Below, piece after piece: positions 29,091 to 39,708 of a DNA stretch of 51,282 nt. A program made the translations under genes and the position numbers. Below the pieces are notes generated by a model. It saw only the letters and a list, made by a program, of their open reading frames with translations, was not told the DNA's origin and did not search any database. The DNA comes from Acidobacteriota bacterium (lineage in GTDB: Bacteria; Acidobacteriota; Thermoanaerobaculia; Multivoradales; JAHEKO01): the NCBI GenBank assembly GCA_022561975.1, contig JADFQD010000002.1:34326-85607 (forward strand), given 5' to 3'. Every line of letters begins with the position of its first letter. Position 1 is the stretch's first letter.

Positions 29091-29870
29091 ATGAACGATC
29101 GGCTGGCCAAGCTCGAGAACCTCGTGGATACCCTGCGCGGTCCGAACGGCTGTCCCTGGGATCGAGAGCAGTCTCTTTCCGACCTGCGCGCCTATCTGCT
29201 GGAAGAAGCGCACGAACTTGCCGCGGCGATCGACGCCGCCGATCCCGAGGCGATCCGGGAGGAGTTGGGTGACCTCTTATTTCACATCGTCTTCATTTCC
29301 CGGCTGATCGAGCAGCCATCCGAAGGCCCGACGCTGACCGAGGTGGTCGACATCCTCCACCAGAAAATGGTCGATCGCCACCCCCACGTGTTCGGAGATG
29401 AGGTCGCCGAAGACAGCGAGGCCGTGCACCACGCCTGGGAAACACGCAAGGCGCAGCAGCGGAGCGGGTCGGTGCTCTCGGGAGTTCCGTCCACGCTGCC
29501 CGCTCTCCTCGGGGCCTATCGAATCTCTCAAAAGGCCGCCGGCGTGGGGTTCGACTGGCCCGACGTCGCCGGCGTCGTTGCCAAGCTCGAAGAAGAACTC
29601 GGCGAGGTGGTCTCGGCGCTCGCCCAAGACTCCAGCCAGGAAGCCGTCGAGGAAGAAGTGGGCGATCTGCTGTTCGCCACTGCGAACCTGGCGCGCAAAT
29701 TGGGCTTCGATCCCGAGTCGGCGCTGCAGCGCGCCAACAGAAAGTTCAAGCGCAGATTCGAAGCCATGGAGGCTCGCCTGAATCCAGCCGAGCAACTCTC
29801 GGAGCAGCCGCTCGAAAGGCTGGAAGAACTGTGGAATCGAGCCAAGAAGGAGGATCGCCGCCCGAGCTGA
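29091..29870 (+). CDS. mazG: Nucleoside triphosphate pyrophosphohydrolase
   Basis: MNDRLAKLENLVDTLRGPNGCPWDREQSLSDLRAYLLEEAHELAAAID...EELGDLLFHIVF; second EEVGDLLFATANLARKLG. Confidence 0.94.
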   Translation: MNDRLAKLENLVDTLRGPNGCPWDREQSLSDLRAYLLEEAHELAAAIDAADPEAIREELGDLLFHIVFISRLIEQPSEGPTLTEVVDILHQKMVDRHPHVFGDEVAEDSEAVHHAWETRKAQQRSGSVLSGVPSTLPALLGAYRISQKAAGVGFDWPDVAGVVAKLEEELGEVVSALAQDSSQEAVEEEVGDLLFATANLARKLGFDPESALQRANRKFKRRFEAMEARLNPAEQLSEQPLERLEELWNRAKKEDRRPS

Positions 29871-29880
29871 TCTCTGATAA

Positions 29881-31107
29881 TCAGGCGGCTTTCTTTTGCG
29901 CCGCTTCCGGCTCGAGCGCAACTTCGATGGCGCGCTCGATGATCAGCTCATCCAGCGACCGGTCGACATCACCCAGGCGTCGAGACGAGCCGGTAACCGC
30001 AGAATCAGGAGCCAAGGTCTGGTTCAACATCGTACCGTCCGGCGTCACGTAGAAGGCATCGGTATAGAAAAACTCGCCGCCTCCGGACAGAGTTCTGGAC
30101 GCGGATCGCCCCGCGTGACCGAACGTTCCCCCGCCCACGGTCACAGCCTCGGCGAGCTGCTTGAGCACCACGGCGAAGACTTCGCTCGCCCCTTGCGAGC
30201 CGCGGTTGGTCAAAAGCACCAATCGGCCGTTCCAGATTCGCTCTCTGGATGAAGTAAATGTCTCGACCACCTCGGTCCGCTCACGAAGCTCTCCCAAAGC
30301 GCCATCCACGAACAGGTCCGCGGCCGCCAAAGCGATGTCGACGCTACCGCCCGCGATACTGCGAAGATCCAAAATCAATCGCCCGTTCTTTGCAACCTCG
30401 GGTGTCGAAAGCAGCTCCTCGAGTCGTTCGACCAATCCGGGCTCGAACTGCCCGATTTGCACGATCGCAACGCCCTCACGCATCTCGACGTTGGGCTCCT
30501 CGGTTTCGAACTCCCGGAGCGTAAGCTCGAAGTCCTTGGTCTGACCTTGGCGCAGAACTTCGATGGCCACCTTCGTACCCACTTCACCGCCGAGCATGAC
30601 CCGGGCCTCCCAGAGTGGCAACAAGCGCGTCGACCGGCCATTCAATTTGGACACGATGTCGCCGCTCTTCAAGCCGACCTCATCCCCAGAGCTTCCCGGC
30701 GCAACACCCACGACAAACAGGAAGCCCCGATCTCGCACGAGTTGGAGGCCGGTGCGCTGAATTCCATGTCCCAGAGCCTCTCGGTACCTGGCTACCGAGT
30801 CCGCTGGCACATAGGTTGCCATTGGATCCAGGGCGTCGGTCGCTCCGTCGAAAGCACCCGCAAACAGCTCGTCGAGTACGGTCTCCTCGACGTAACGTTT
30901 CCGAATGTGCTCGAGAACCTCTGTGAAAACAGCGAATTCTCGGTAAAACGAGTCCTTCTTGTCGTCGCTGCTGGCAATCGCTCGCGTCAGGCTGCCGGTC
31001 GCGATGGGAGCCAGGAGCAGAACCGAAATCAACACGAAGAGCGCCCGGCTGCCGCTGAATCGCCCAGGGCTGTCAGGCAATGCGCTGTCAGACACTAGCG
31101 CAACCAC
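29881..31107 (-). CDS. S41-family (C-terminal processing-type) peptidase with PDZ domain
   Basis: 408 aa; FLFVVGVAPGSSGDEVGLKSGDIVSKLNG (PDZ), GRLILDLRSIAGGSVDIALAAADLFV, RLVLLTNRGSQGASEVFAVVLK. Confidence 0.88.
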   Translation of the reverse strand: MVALVSDSALPDSPGRFSGSRALFVLISVLLLAPIATGSLTRAIASSDDKKDSFYREFAVFTEVLEHIRKRYVEETVLDELFAGAFDGATDALDPMATYVPADSVARYREALGHGIQRTGLQLVRDRGFLFVVGVAPGSSGDEVGLKSGDIVSKLNGRSTRLLPLWEARVMLGGEVGTKVAIEVLRQGQTKDFELTLREFETEEPNVEMREGVAIVQIGQFEPGLVERLEELLSTPEVAKNGRLILDLRSIAGGSVDIALAAADLFVDGALGELRERTEVVETFTSSRERIWNGRLVLLTNRGSQGASEVFAVVLKQLAEAVTVGGGTFGHAGRSASRTLSGGGEFFYTDAFYVTPDGTMLNQTLAPDSAVTGSSRRLGDVDRSLDELIIERAIEVALEPEAAQKKAA

Positions 31108-32261
31108 TCCATGGGATCTTCAGGTCGATTCTCGACTCGTATTTCGAAGTACAAAGCTGAGCCGGTTCGGCCCAAGACTCGATCCGAAACTACCACATCG
31201 CCCTGGCTCACCTCGAGTTCCTCGAGGCCCGCGTACAAAGAGAACACCTGATTTGGATGATGTACGACCGCAGTCAGCCCGAAGCCTTCAAAAGGGGCAG
31301 CAAAAACAACTACGCCGGGAAACACCGAGGTGACGATGCCGCTGCCCGACGGCACAATCTCGACGCCATTGTGAGGCACGCTGGTGCCATAGCGCGCCTC
31401 GTACCGCGGACCGAACGGAATCGAGACGATACCGGCCATCGGCCAATCCAGGGCTCCGCGGAAGTCCTGAATCGGCTTTGCTGAGAGAGACGGTTCGTCC
31501 TGGCGCGCCAGCACGGCGATCAAGAGGGCCAACTTGCGTTCCTTGTCGCCCAGCGAGTCCGCCTCCCGTTCGATTCGGGCCTTCTCCCGCTCCAGAGCCT
31601 TGGCCACGAGAACCTGCCGGCTCCTCGCCACCTGCAGTTCTGCGAGCCGGGCACGCTCGCGAGCTACCCAGCGCGCAACCTCATGCTCCCGTTCGGCGAG
31701 AAGCCGACGTTGGGCTTCCAAGTCAGCCTGCTCGCTACGGTAGGCCGGTACCAGCCGGGCATCCCGCCGGGCAAGAAATCGCAGCGTCCGAACGTAGAGG
31801 AAAAATTCGCTCGGCGACCGGACCGTGGCAAAGCCCCGCAGCAGATTCGCCGGCGCAGCCTGGTAAAGGTCGAGGATGCGCCTACTGAGCCGAATGCGGG
31901 TCGCGGCGAGTTCCCTCTCTAGCTCGTCGTATTTGGCCTCCGATGACCTCAGAGAATTCTCGGCCAAAGTGCGCTCGGTCCCGGCCTGGGCAACCAACTG
32001 CTGCTGCAACCGGAGCTCGAGTCGCATGCGCTCCAGCTGTACCTCGACAATGGTTCCGACCGCTTCGACCTCGGAGAGTCGGTCGCGAAGCTCATGGATC
32101 CGATCCCGAATCTTGCCGAGTTCCTGCTCGCGAGGGGCTCCGCTCGCGAGTTGCGCTCCGGCCGGCTCGATCCAGCCCCCACCCACTGCCAGCGCGGTTA
32201 GCGCAGCCAGAGCAACCGTCAGCAGCGGCGCCCTCCTCGACCGATCGACCGTTCTCGTCAT
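31095..32261 (-). CDS. Murein hydrolase activator EnvC-like / M23-family protein
   Basis: Start MTRTVDRSRRAPLLTVALAAL; long coiled coil; C-terminal GIVSIPFGPRYEARYGTSVPHNGVEIVPSGSGIVTSVFPGVVVFAAPFEGFGLTAVVHHPNQVFSLYAGL. Confidence 0.87.
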   Translation of the reverse strand: MTRTVDRSRRAPLLTVALAALTALAVGGGWIEPAGAQLASGAPREQELGKIRDRIHELRDRLSEVEAVGTIVEVQLERMRLELRLQQQLVAQAGTERTLAENSLRSSEAKYDELERELAATRIRLSRRILDLYQAAPANLLRGFATVRSPSEFFLYVRTLRFLARRDARLVPAYRSEQADLEAQRRLLAEREHEVARWVARERARLAELQVARSRQVLVAKALEREKARIEREADSLGDKERKLALLIAVLARQDEPSLSAKPIQDFRGALDWPMAGIVSIPFGPRYEARYGTSVPHNGVEIVPSGSGIVTSVFPGVVVFAAPFEGFGLTAVVHHPNQVFSLYAGLEELEVSQGDVVVSDRVLGRTGSALYFEIRVENRPEDPMEWLR

Positions 32262-32327
32262 GCTACGATCCGTCTGCACCGTTCGGCGCACCCTTGATCG
32301 CGCCTCCGGCCTTTCTACAGCCTGATC

Positions 32328-33920
32328 TTGTCGCGCAATCGCCTGTATCTTGTCGGCCTCGCGGTCTCCCTGCTCTTGGTCCTCGTTGCCAGCTCGGGCT
32401 GCATGGGCGACCCCAGAACCGACGGCACGACCCTCGAGCACAGCCAACTCGTCATCGCCCTCGACAGCGCCCCGATTCATCTCGACCCCCGGCTCGGCAG
32501 CGACGTAGCTTCCGGCCGGGTGTACGAACTCATGCTCAACGGGCTGGTAACCAAGGATATTCACGGCAACTTCATTCCGGAACTGGCCGAGTCTTGGGAA
32601 ATTCTCGACCAGGGGAGACGATATCGCTTTCACCTGCGCACCGGCGTGCGCTTTCATGACGGGCGCGAGTTTTCCTCGAAAGACGTCACCTGGACGTTCA
32701 ACTCGATGATCGAGGGCCGCGTGGTCTCGCCCAAGCGCGGCGGCTTTCCGCAGCTCGAAAAAGTGGAAGCCATCGATGACGTCACTGTCGATTTTCTGCT
32801 CTCTGAGCCCTGGGGCGCACTATTAGGCAACGTAACGTGCTTCGTCGGCATCGTGCCCGAAGACTCTCTGCCCGAAGACTTCAACAAGAACCCGGTCGGT
32901 ACCGGCCCCTATCGGCTGATCGAACGCCTACCCGATCGCCTGACCTTCGAGGCCTTCGAGGGCTACTGGGGCGCCCGGCCGAAGATCGAGCGTGTGGTCC
33001 TGCGCGAGGTGCCGGATGCGACCGTGCGTGCGCTCGAAATGAAGAAGGGCTCGGTGCAACTGATCATCAACGGGCTTTCACCGGATGTGGTCGACCGCTT
33101 TGTCGCCGACCCGAACTACCACGTGCAAATCGACCCCGGCTCGAGCTACCTCTACCTCGCCTTCAATCTGGAGGATCCCGTGCTTCGAAACCGTGGCGTA
33201 CGCCAAGCCATCGCGCATGCCGTGGACCGAGCCAAGATCCTCGAGACCCTGTATCGGGGCCTGGGTGTCCTGACCGAAACCGTGATGCCCCCCGGGCACT
33301 GGGCTCGACACGAACACCTGCCCCCGATCCCGTACGATCCGGCCGAAGCCCGGCGGCTGCTCGACCAAGCGGGTTTCCCGGATCCGGATGGCGAGGGACC
33401 GGGAACTCGATTCGGCCTCGTCTACAAAACCTCAACCGACGAGACCGCGGTTCTTCAAGCTCAGATCATCCAGTCGATGCTGGCGCGGGTAGGGATCGCG
33501 CTTCAGATTCGCTCGTTCGAATTCGCCACCTTCTATGACGATGTCAAGCAGGGTAACTTTCAGATGTTCAGCTTGGCCTGGAGCGGTATCGTCGACCCCG
33601 ACATCTACCGCCTCATCCTGCACTCAGAGCGGATTCCTCCGGCGGGCGCCAACCGCGGCCGCTACCGAAACCGCACTTTCGATCGATTGATCGATCAAGG
33701 AGCCAGCTTCGCCGAACCGGAGAGACGCCGACCCTACTACTTGAAGGCTCAGGAGATACTGCGTGAAGAACTCCCATACATCAGCATGCTTCTGAAAGCC
33801 AACGTCGCGATCATGCCCTGCGCTCTCGAGGGCTATCGCAACTATCCCAGCGGCGAACTCTACGGCGTGCCCACCATGAGCTGGGGTACCGGCTCTGAGG
33901 ATTGTCCGGCTCGCAAGTGA
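32328..33920 (+). CDS. ABC transporter substrate-binding protein, oligopeptide/SBP_bac_5 family (lipoprotein)
   Basis: 530 aa, TTG start; lipobox VASSGC; LAESWEILDQGRRYRFHLRTGVRFHDGREFSSKDVTWTFNSM; NPVGTGPYRLIE. Confidence 0.92.
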   Translation: MSRNRLYLVGLAVSLLLVLVASSGCMGDPRTDGTTLEHSQLVIALDSAPIHLDPRLGSDVASGRVYELMLNGLVTKDIHGNFIPELAESWEILDQGRRYRFHLRTGVRFHDGREFSSKDVTWTFNSMIEGRVVSPKRGGFPQLEKVEAIDDVTVDFLLSEPWGALLGNVTCFVGIVPEDSLPEDFNKNPVGTGPYRLIERLPDRLTFEAFEGYWGARPKIERVVLREVPDATVRALEMKKGSVQLIINGLSPDVVDRFVADPNYHVQIDPGSSYLYLAFNLEDPVLRNRGVRQAIAHAVDRAKILETLYRGLGVLTETVMPPGHWARHEHLPPIPYDPAEARRLLDQAGFPDPDGEGPGTRFGLVYKTSTDETAVLQAQIIQSMLARVGIALQIRSFEFATFYDDVKQGNFQMFSLAWSGIVDPDIYRLILHSERIPPAGANRGRYRNRTFDRLIDQGASFAEPERRRPYYLKAQEILREELPYISMLLKANVAIMPCALEGYRNYPSGELYGVPTMSWGTGSEDCPARK

Positions 33921-33938
33921 ACGGAACGCTGGTGGCTG

Positions 33939-34274
33939 CTAGAACGAGGCTACCGCCTCGTCCTCTTCCTCAAAGGTCTCGAAGACGGTGATCAACTGCG
34001 TGATCTGCAGAATGTCGACCACCTTGGGCGGCAAGTTGAGCAATTTGAGCTTGCCTCCTCTGTTGGTCACCGTTGTATAGGCCGAGACCATCTCTCCGAC
34101 CCCGGAAGAATCGATCGTCGAAACCTGGTTCAGATCGAGCAGGATATTGCGCGATCCGGCCTCCAGGCTTTCGACGACGGCATCGCGCAGGGCTATATCA
34201 CCGACTCCGATCGTGATCTTGCCTTTCGGCTCCAGGATCGTGACTCCTTCTCTATGACGAACATCTACCTTCAT
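33939..34274 (-). CDS. STAS-domain anti-sigma factor antagonist
   Basis: MKVDVRHREGVTILEPKGKITIGVGD...LLDLNQVSTIDSSGVGEMVSAYTTVTNRGGKLKLLNLPPKV. Confidence 0.9.
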   Translation of the reverse strand: MKVDVRHREGVTILEPKGKITIGVGDIALRDAVVESLEAGSRNILLDLNQVSTIDSSGVGEMVSAYTTVTNRGGKLKLLNLPPKVVDILQITQLITVFETFEEEDEAVASF

Positions 34275-34726
34275 CGACTTTCCTCCTCGTCGGTCAAACC
34301 GTTGGAACCGCGCAACAACTTCCGCAGGATCACCTCGGTTCCTCCATCTAAGCCGAAAGTGTAGTCGATCTCGTCCATGAATTTCCTCATGAACAGGATC
34401 CCGCGGCCGCTGGGCCGAAGGAGGTTGACCGGTGCCAGCGGATCGGCCACTCTCTCGGGGTCAAAGCCATCGCCCTCATCGCGCACCCTGACAACCAACT
34501 CTCCCGGCAGGAAATCCAGCGCCACCTTCACCTTTTTCTCGGGGGCCGAGCGATTGCCGTGTTCGATGGCATTGGCCACGGCCTCTCGTACCGCCATCCC
34601 CACCTCGTAGGAGACTTGTTTGTCGATGTCCAGATTTGTCATGGCCTCCTCGAGAACCATTTGAACCAGCTCGAGATTCTCGACTCGGCTCTGGATCGAG
34701 AGTTCGACTTGCAGTGCCCTCGGCAA
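34271..34726 (-). CDS. Anti-sigma regulatory factor (HATPase_c_2, RsbW-like)
   Basis: GMAVREAVANAIEHGNRSAPEKKVKVALDFLPGELVVRVRDEGDGFDP...SGRGILFMRKFMDEIDY. Confidence 0.9.
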   Translation of the reverse strand: MPRALQVELSIQSRVENLELVQMVLEEAMTNLDIDKQVSYEVGMAVREAVANAIEHGNRSAPEKKVKVALDFLPGELVVRVRDEGDGFDPERVADPLAPVNLLRPSGRGILFMRKFMDEIDYTFGLDGGTEVILRKLLRGSNGLTDEEESR

Positions 34727-34860
34727 AACCGAGCCAGTCTAGCAGGCCCCGCCTCACCTTCTCGCCGACCTTCACCTGCGACGCCGTAACTGCTTGAATC
34801 TGCTGCGTTACGGTCCGCTAGTAGAAGTCCACAGAGTCGCGCGCAAGGACTCGTCGCCGC

Positions 34861-35778
34861 TCAAACCGGCATGCGGCTCGCGCCCTCCAAGAACTCCAGT
34901 GCTTTGGGGATCACGACGGTCAGCTGAAGCGCGTCGAAAACCGCGTGCGCGACCACCGCCGACCAGATGTTCTGGCGCCAGCGCACCAGCGCAGCGAACA
35001 CCAGTGACAGTAGCGTCACCCCGACCAGCATCAGCGGTTGACCGTATCCAACGTGCGCCATTACGAACAAAACGGTCGCAAACGGTATCCCCGCCCGGGG
35101 TTGGAGTAGGCCGCGAAAGAATATTTCCTCGGCAAAGCCCGCAGACACACTGAGCGCCAATCGCAAGCCGATCGGAAGGGCGGCGATCCACGGCACCAAG
35201 GCCGGGGGCTCCCGAGGCAGGGCGCCCTCTCCGCCCACGGCCCAGATCAGAACGCCCAACATGATCAGCACCAGGAGCACCGCGACCCAGGCTCCGACTC
35301 CGGCCGCGAGGCCGATTCCCAGGTCCTTCCATATCGCGGGTGATCCGAGCCCAAACTGACGGCCGAAGCCGGATCGCACCGACCTGGGTTCGCCGGCAAA
35401 GCCGAGCAAGTACCAGGAGAAGAGTGTCAACAGAAGAATTCCGTGCAACAGGAAAAGCTGTGCTCGGCTGATGTTCGAAAGGTCCGGACCCGGCCCCCCC
35501 AGCGAGGCCAACGGCAGAAAGATGCCCAGCCAGAAGACAACGCCGAGCAGAACCAAAGAGGCCAGGCGCCGCGGCCTCCAGCTCAGGACGAGCCGAGCCG
35601 GCTCAGCCGGCTCGCCGACGGGAACGGGGCTTCCGAAGGCCGGCGGCAAAAGGCCGGAACGGACCGTGCGCCAGTCGAAATAAACCGCCGCGCCGGCGGC
35701 CAGACCCACCGGGACGAAGGTCCCGAGCAGGCCAAACAGGCCGGGAAGATCCGACAGGCTAGCCGGCGCATCGCTCAC
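34861..35778 (-). CDS. CPBP-family intramembrane metalloprotease
   Basis: SAGFAEEIFFRGLLQP; RQNIWSAVVAHAVFDALQL; start taken at GTG 35776-35778 (VSDAPASLSDLPGLFGLL). Confidence 0.85.
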   Translation of the reverse strand: MSDAPASLSDLPGLFGLLGTFVPVGLAAGAAVYFDWRTVRSGLLPPAFGSPVPVGEPAEPARLVLSWRPRRLASLVLLGVVFWLGIFLPLASLGGPGPDLSNISRAQLFLLHGILLLTLFSWYLLGFAGEPRSVRSGFGRQFGLGSPAIWKDLGIGLAAGVGAWVAVLLVLIMLGVLIWAVGGEGALPREPPALVPWIAALPIGLRLALSVSAGFAEEIFFRGLLQPRAGIPFATVLFVMAHVGYGQPLMLVGVTLLSLVFAALVRWRQNIWSAVVAHAVFDALQLTVVIPKALEFLEGASRMPV

Positions 35779-35852
35779 CGGCTTCTCCCCCTTCGGCCGT
35801 CGGTTCGGGCCGAACCAATCGATACGGATTCGAAAAGCAAGAGACGTTTCAG

Positions 35853-36122
35853 CTATTTCTTGCGCTTGCGCCGCAACGACTCCAGCACCATGCTCGCCTG
35901 CGACAGCCTCTGCAGCTTTCGGTTTCGCAGCTGGAGCGCCTGGGTGTCGTTCAGATCGGGCTGCACGCCCCTGACATCGCGCAGTCTGCGTTGCATCTCG
36001 AACCCGAGCTTGTCCAAATCCGGGGAACTCATGCGGACAAAGGTGCGCTCGTTGACCAGGATGTAACCATCGCAGACATCTCGGGCCATGGCCCAAGCGC
36101 TGCCCCCTGGAAACGAGCCCAT
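35853..36122 (-). CDS. Conserved hypothetical small protein
   Basis: 89 aa; YILVNERTFVRMSSPDLDKLGFEMQRRLRDVRGVQPDLNDTQALQLRNRKLQRLSQAS; basic C-terminus. Confidence 0.55.
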   Translation of the reverse strand: MGSFPGGSAWAMARDVCDGYILVNERTFVRMSSPDLDKLGFEMQRRLRDVRGVQPDLNDTQALQLRNRKLQRLSQASMVLESLRRKRKK

Positions 36123-36244
36123 CGCCTCCTATGATACCGCAGTGACGTGCTATCCTCTCGGGCAGGCGTAGCGTCCGACCGCTTGGGCAACGAACACGAA
36201 AAAACCACCAGGCAAGCCTTGCGTCTGACTACGGAGGTTCTGTT

Positions 36245-37459
36245 TTGAGCCGGTTTCAAGGTGTTGATTTTCTAGATTTCGATTCCCTGCTCTCCGCAGA
36301 AGAGCGCCTGATCCGCGAGTCGGTGCGCTCGTTTGTGACCGATCGCGTGGTCCCGATTATCGAGGAGTGCCATCGCGAAGCCCGCTTTCCGATCGAGCTT
36401 CTGCCCGAGATCGCCGAACTCGGTCTACTGGGCGCAACCATCTCGGAGTACGGTCTCCCGGGCCTCAACAACGTCGCCTACGGACTCATTATGCAGGAGC
36501 TGGAGCGCGGAGACTCCGGCCTGCGAAGCTTCGTCTCGGTCCAGGGCGCCCTGTGCATGTACCCGATCTACACCTTCGGGTCGAAAGAACAGCGCGATCG
36601 CTGGATCCCGAAGATGGCCTCGGGAGAGGCCATCGGCTGCTTCGGACTCACCGAACCGGATTTCGGCTCCAACCCCGCCGGCATGCGGACGACAGCCAAG
36701 CGAGTCGGGAACGAGTGGGTACTGAATGGCGCCAAGCAGTGGATCACCAACGGTTCGATCGCCGACGTCGCCATTGTATGGGCGTACGTGGAAGACAACG
36801 TTCGCGGCTTCCTGGTCGAGAAAGGCACACCCGGCTACACCGCCACCGATCAGCACGGAAAATTCTCACTCAGAGCTTCGGTCACGTCAGAGCTGAGCTT
36901 TCAGGACTGCCGGATCCCGGCCGACAACGTTCTGCCCAAGACCGTGAGCCTCAAGAACGCCCTTATGTGCCTCAACGAGGCGCGACACGGCATCGCATGG
37001 GGCGCGCTAGGCGCCGCCATGGACTGCTACAACACCGCTCTCGAGTACTCCAAGGAGCGCAAGCAGTTCGGCGGCCAGCCGATCGCCTGTCATCAGCTGG
37101 TACAGGACAAGCTGGTCTGGATGCTCAGCGAGATCACCAAGGGGCAGTATTTGATTCTCCAAATCGGGCGAATGAAAGACGACGGGCGGCTCCGGCATCA
37201 GCATGTCTCTCTGGGCAAGCGCAATAACGTCTGGGTCGCCCGCGAATGCGCGAAATTGGCCCGGGAGATCCTGGGCGCCAACGGCATCGTCGACGACTAC
37301 CCCGTAATCCGGCACATGCTCAACCTCGAGTCGGTGTACACCTACGAGGGCACCCACGATATTCACGGCCTGGTCATCGGCCAGGCGATCACCGGTATCC
37401 CGGCCTTTAACCCGCCGGCGGTCTCGGAACCCCACCCCGCATCCATAGTGGCTGACTGA
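36245..37459 (+). CDS. Acyl-CoA dehydrogenase (glutaryl-CoA dehydrogenase-like)
   Basis: 404 aa; [74 protein letters not shown]. Confidence 0.95.
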   Translation: MSRFQGVDFLDFDSLLSAEERLIRESVRSFVTDRVVPIIEECHREARFPIELLPEIAELGLLGATISEYGLPGLNNVAYGLIMQELERGDSGLRSFVSVQGALCMYPIYTFGSKEQRDRWIPKMASGEAIGCFGLTEPDFGSNPAGMRTTAKRVGNEWVLNGAKQWITNGSIADVAIVWAYVEDNVRGFLVEKGTPGYTATDQHGKFSLRASVTSELSFQDCRIPADNVLPKTVSLKNALMCLNEARHGIAWGALGAAMDCYNTALEYSKERKQFGGQPIACHQLVQDKLVWMLSEITKGQYLILQIGRMKDDGRLRHQHVSLGKRNNVWVARECAKLAREILGANGIVDDYPVIRHMLNLESVYTYEGTHDIHGLVIGQAITGIPAFNPPAVSEPHPASIVAD

Positions 37460-38445
37460 TGCCGACCGGCGAATCGCTCGAGCAGGGTTTCATTCGAGTC
37501 TGCGAGGCAGCCGCCGTGGCCGCAGCTCAGACCATGGGCTACGGCGACAGCCAGCGCTCCGATCAGGTCGCGGTCGAGGCCATGCGCCACGAACTCGGCC
37601 GGCTGCCGATGCGCGGTCGCATCGTGATCGGCGAAGGCGAGCGCGACAAGGCACCCATGCTCTTCATCGGTGAGGAACTCGGCGCTTTCGTGGGACAAGA
37701 CGAGGGGCTCGAGGTCGACATCGCGGTCGACCCGCTCGAAGGCACCAACCTCTGCGCCACCGGCGCGGACGGCGCCATCGCGGTCTTGGCCGCTTCCGAG
37801 AAGGGCGGCCTGCTGCACGCGCCCGACATCTACATGGAGAAGATCGTGGTCGGCCCGTCCGCCCGCGACGCCGCGATCCACCTCGACGCCCCGGTGGCCG
37901 AGAACTTGCGCAACATCGCCGACGCCTTCCAGCGCGAGATCTCGGATCTAACGATCGTAGTTCTGGAACGGGAACGCCACGAAGAACTGATCCGGGACAT
38001 CCGTGATACGGGTGCTCGAATCCTGCTCATTCAGGACGGTGATCTTTCGGCCGGCATCGCCGCAGCGGTCCGCGGCACCGGCGTGCACGCCGTCATGGGC
38101 ACCGGCGGCGCTCCTGAGGGTGTGCTCACGGCGGCTGCCATGCGTTGCCTTGGCGGCGAGATTTACGCCCGCTTGACTCCCCTCGACGACGAGCAGAGAC
38201 AACGTCTGGTCGACCTCGAAATCGATGACGTCGACCGCCTCTACCGGCGTCGGGATCTGGCCCCGGGCGACAAGCTCCTTTTTTGCTGCACAGGGGTCAC
38301 GAACGGCCAGCTGCTCAAGGGGGTCCGATTCTTCGGCGGCGGGCACCGCTCGTCGACGCTCTTCATGTCACTCAATCGCAAGATCATCCGCTTCGTCGAT
38401 TCCATCAGCCGGGACGAGACCGATACTCCCGTGCTCTTCAAGTAG
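37459..38445 (+). CDS. glpX: Class II fructose-1,6-bisphosphatase
   Basis: 328 aa; [69 protein letters not shown]. Confidence 0.95.
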   Translation: MPTGESLEQGFIRVCEAAAVAAAQTMGYGDSQRSDQVAVEAMRHELGRLPMRGRIVIGEGERDKAPMLFIGEELGAFVGQDEGLEVDIAVDPLEGTNLCATGADGAIAVLAASEKGGLLHAPDIYMEKIVVGPSARDAAIHLDAPVAENLRNIADAFQREISDLTIVVLERERHEELIRDIRDTGARILLIQDGDLSAGIAAAVRGTGVHAVMGTGGAPEGVLTAAAMRCLGGEIYARLTPLDDEQRQRLVDLEIDDVDRLYRRRDLAPGDKLLFCCTGVTNGQLLKGVRFFGGGHRSSTLFMSLNRKIIRFVDSISRDETDTPVLFK

Positions 38446-38545
38446 CCACGTCGCTCAGGCTCCTGCCCCGGTGTCACCTCTCTCCGACACCGAGCCCGAC
38501 ACATCTGCGGACACCCGACAGGCCTATAATCGACTCAAGCTCCCA

Positions 38546-39682
38546 ATGAGTATCACCGGCAATCTACAGACGATGCAGCTCTCCGAGGTGCTCCAGTGGC
38601 TCGGGCACACCGCCAAGACGGGCGTGCTGGTCCTTAGCAACGGCTCGGTCGAGAAACGCATCGTCTTCATCCGCGGAGAGGTGGTCATGACCGCCTCGAC
38701 CGATCCCAAGGAGTACCTGGGCCACTTCCTGGTCAGCCACGGCCTCATCGACGAGGTGACGCTCGCCAAGGCCATCGGGATGCAGGACAAGGACAAGATG
38801 CTCCTGGGAAAGGTCCTGGTGACGATCGGAGCCCTCGAGGAGAGCCAGCTCGACCGGATGCTGCGGCTCAAGCTCGAGGAAAGCGTCTACGAGATCTTCA
38901 CCTGGCCGAGCGGCGACTTTCGCTTCATCGATGAAGACCTCGACCAGTCCTCGATCATCCCGCTCAAGTTCCATGTCAACGCGCTCGCTCTCGAGGGATC
39001 ACGGCGAGCCGACGAATGGCAGCGGCTTCGAGAAACCATCCCGTCCAAGGACTGTGTCGCGGTGACGACCGGACCGCTCACAGCCGCGGAAGGCGACGCC
39101 GTGGCGCATAGGATCCTGGCTCTTGTCAATGACGATCGCACGGTCGAAGAAATCGCGCTGCACGCACACGCCAGCGAATTCCACGTCTATCGCGTGCTCG
39201 CGAGCCAGGTCGAGCCCGGGAGTTTGAAGCTGATCCGCCCACGCCTGGCGAGCACACAGGGCGACGCTCCAGCGAACGGCGCGACCGAGCTCGACAGTGC
39301 CGGCCTACTCAAAAAGGCCGAAAGTCTGCTCGAGAGCGATGAATACGAACAGGCCATGGGACACTTCCGCGCCGCGCTCAATCTCGACCCCCACAACGAG
39401 AAGATCCGCACGCGCACAGCAACTGTCCAGGCCGAGATCGAAAAGCGACTCCGCAGCGAAGGCCTGCACCCGGACTCGGTGCCCCGGCTCGAGCACACGA
39501 TGGAGGAGCTGGCGCAGCTCCAGATTTCCCCGCACGAAGGCTTCATCCTGAGCCGTGTCAACGGCACCTATGACATCCAGACCATTCTCAAGATCAGCCC
39601 AATGCCATCGATCGACGCGCTGCTCGTTTTCAGGAGCCTGCGCACCGCCGGTCACATCGACTTGGTCCAGCCGAAGAAGTAG
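38546..39682 (+). CDS. DUF4388 (PATAN)-domain protein with TPR-like region
   Basis: MSITGNLQTMQLSEVLQWLGHTAKTGVLVLSNGSVEKRIVFIRGEVVMTASTDPKEYLGHFLVSHGLI; the ORF upstream overlaps glpX. Confidence 0.85.
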   Translation: MSITGNLQTMQLSEVLQWLGHTAKTGVLVLSNGSVEKRIVFIRGEVVMTASTDPKEYLGHFLVSHGLIDEVTLAKAIGMQDKDKMLLGKVLVTIGALEESQLDRMLRLKLEESVYEIFTWPSGDFRFIDEDLDQSSIIPLKFHVNALALEGSRRADEWQRLRETIPSKDCVAVTTGPLTAAEGDAVAHRILALVNDDRTVEEIALHAHASEFHVYRVLASQVEPGSLKLIRPRLASTQGDAPANGATELDSAGLLKKAESLLESDEYEQAMGHFRAALNLDPHNEKIRTRTATVQAEIEKRLRSEGLHPDSVPRLEHTMEELAQLQISPHEGFILSRVNGTYDIQTILKISPMPSIDALLVFRSLRTAGHIDLVQPKK

Positions 39683-39708
39683 AGCCGCCGACCCACAAGC
39701 GCCTCCCG

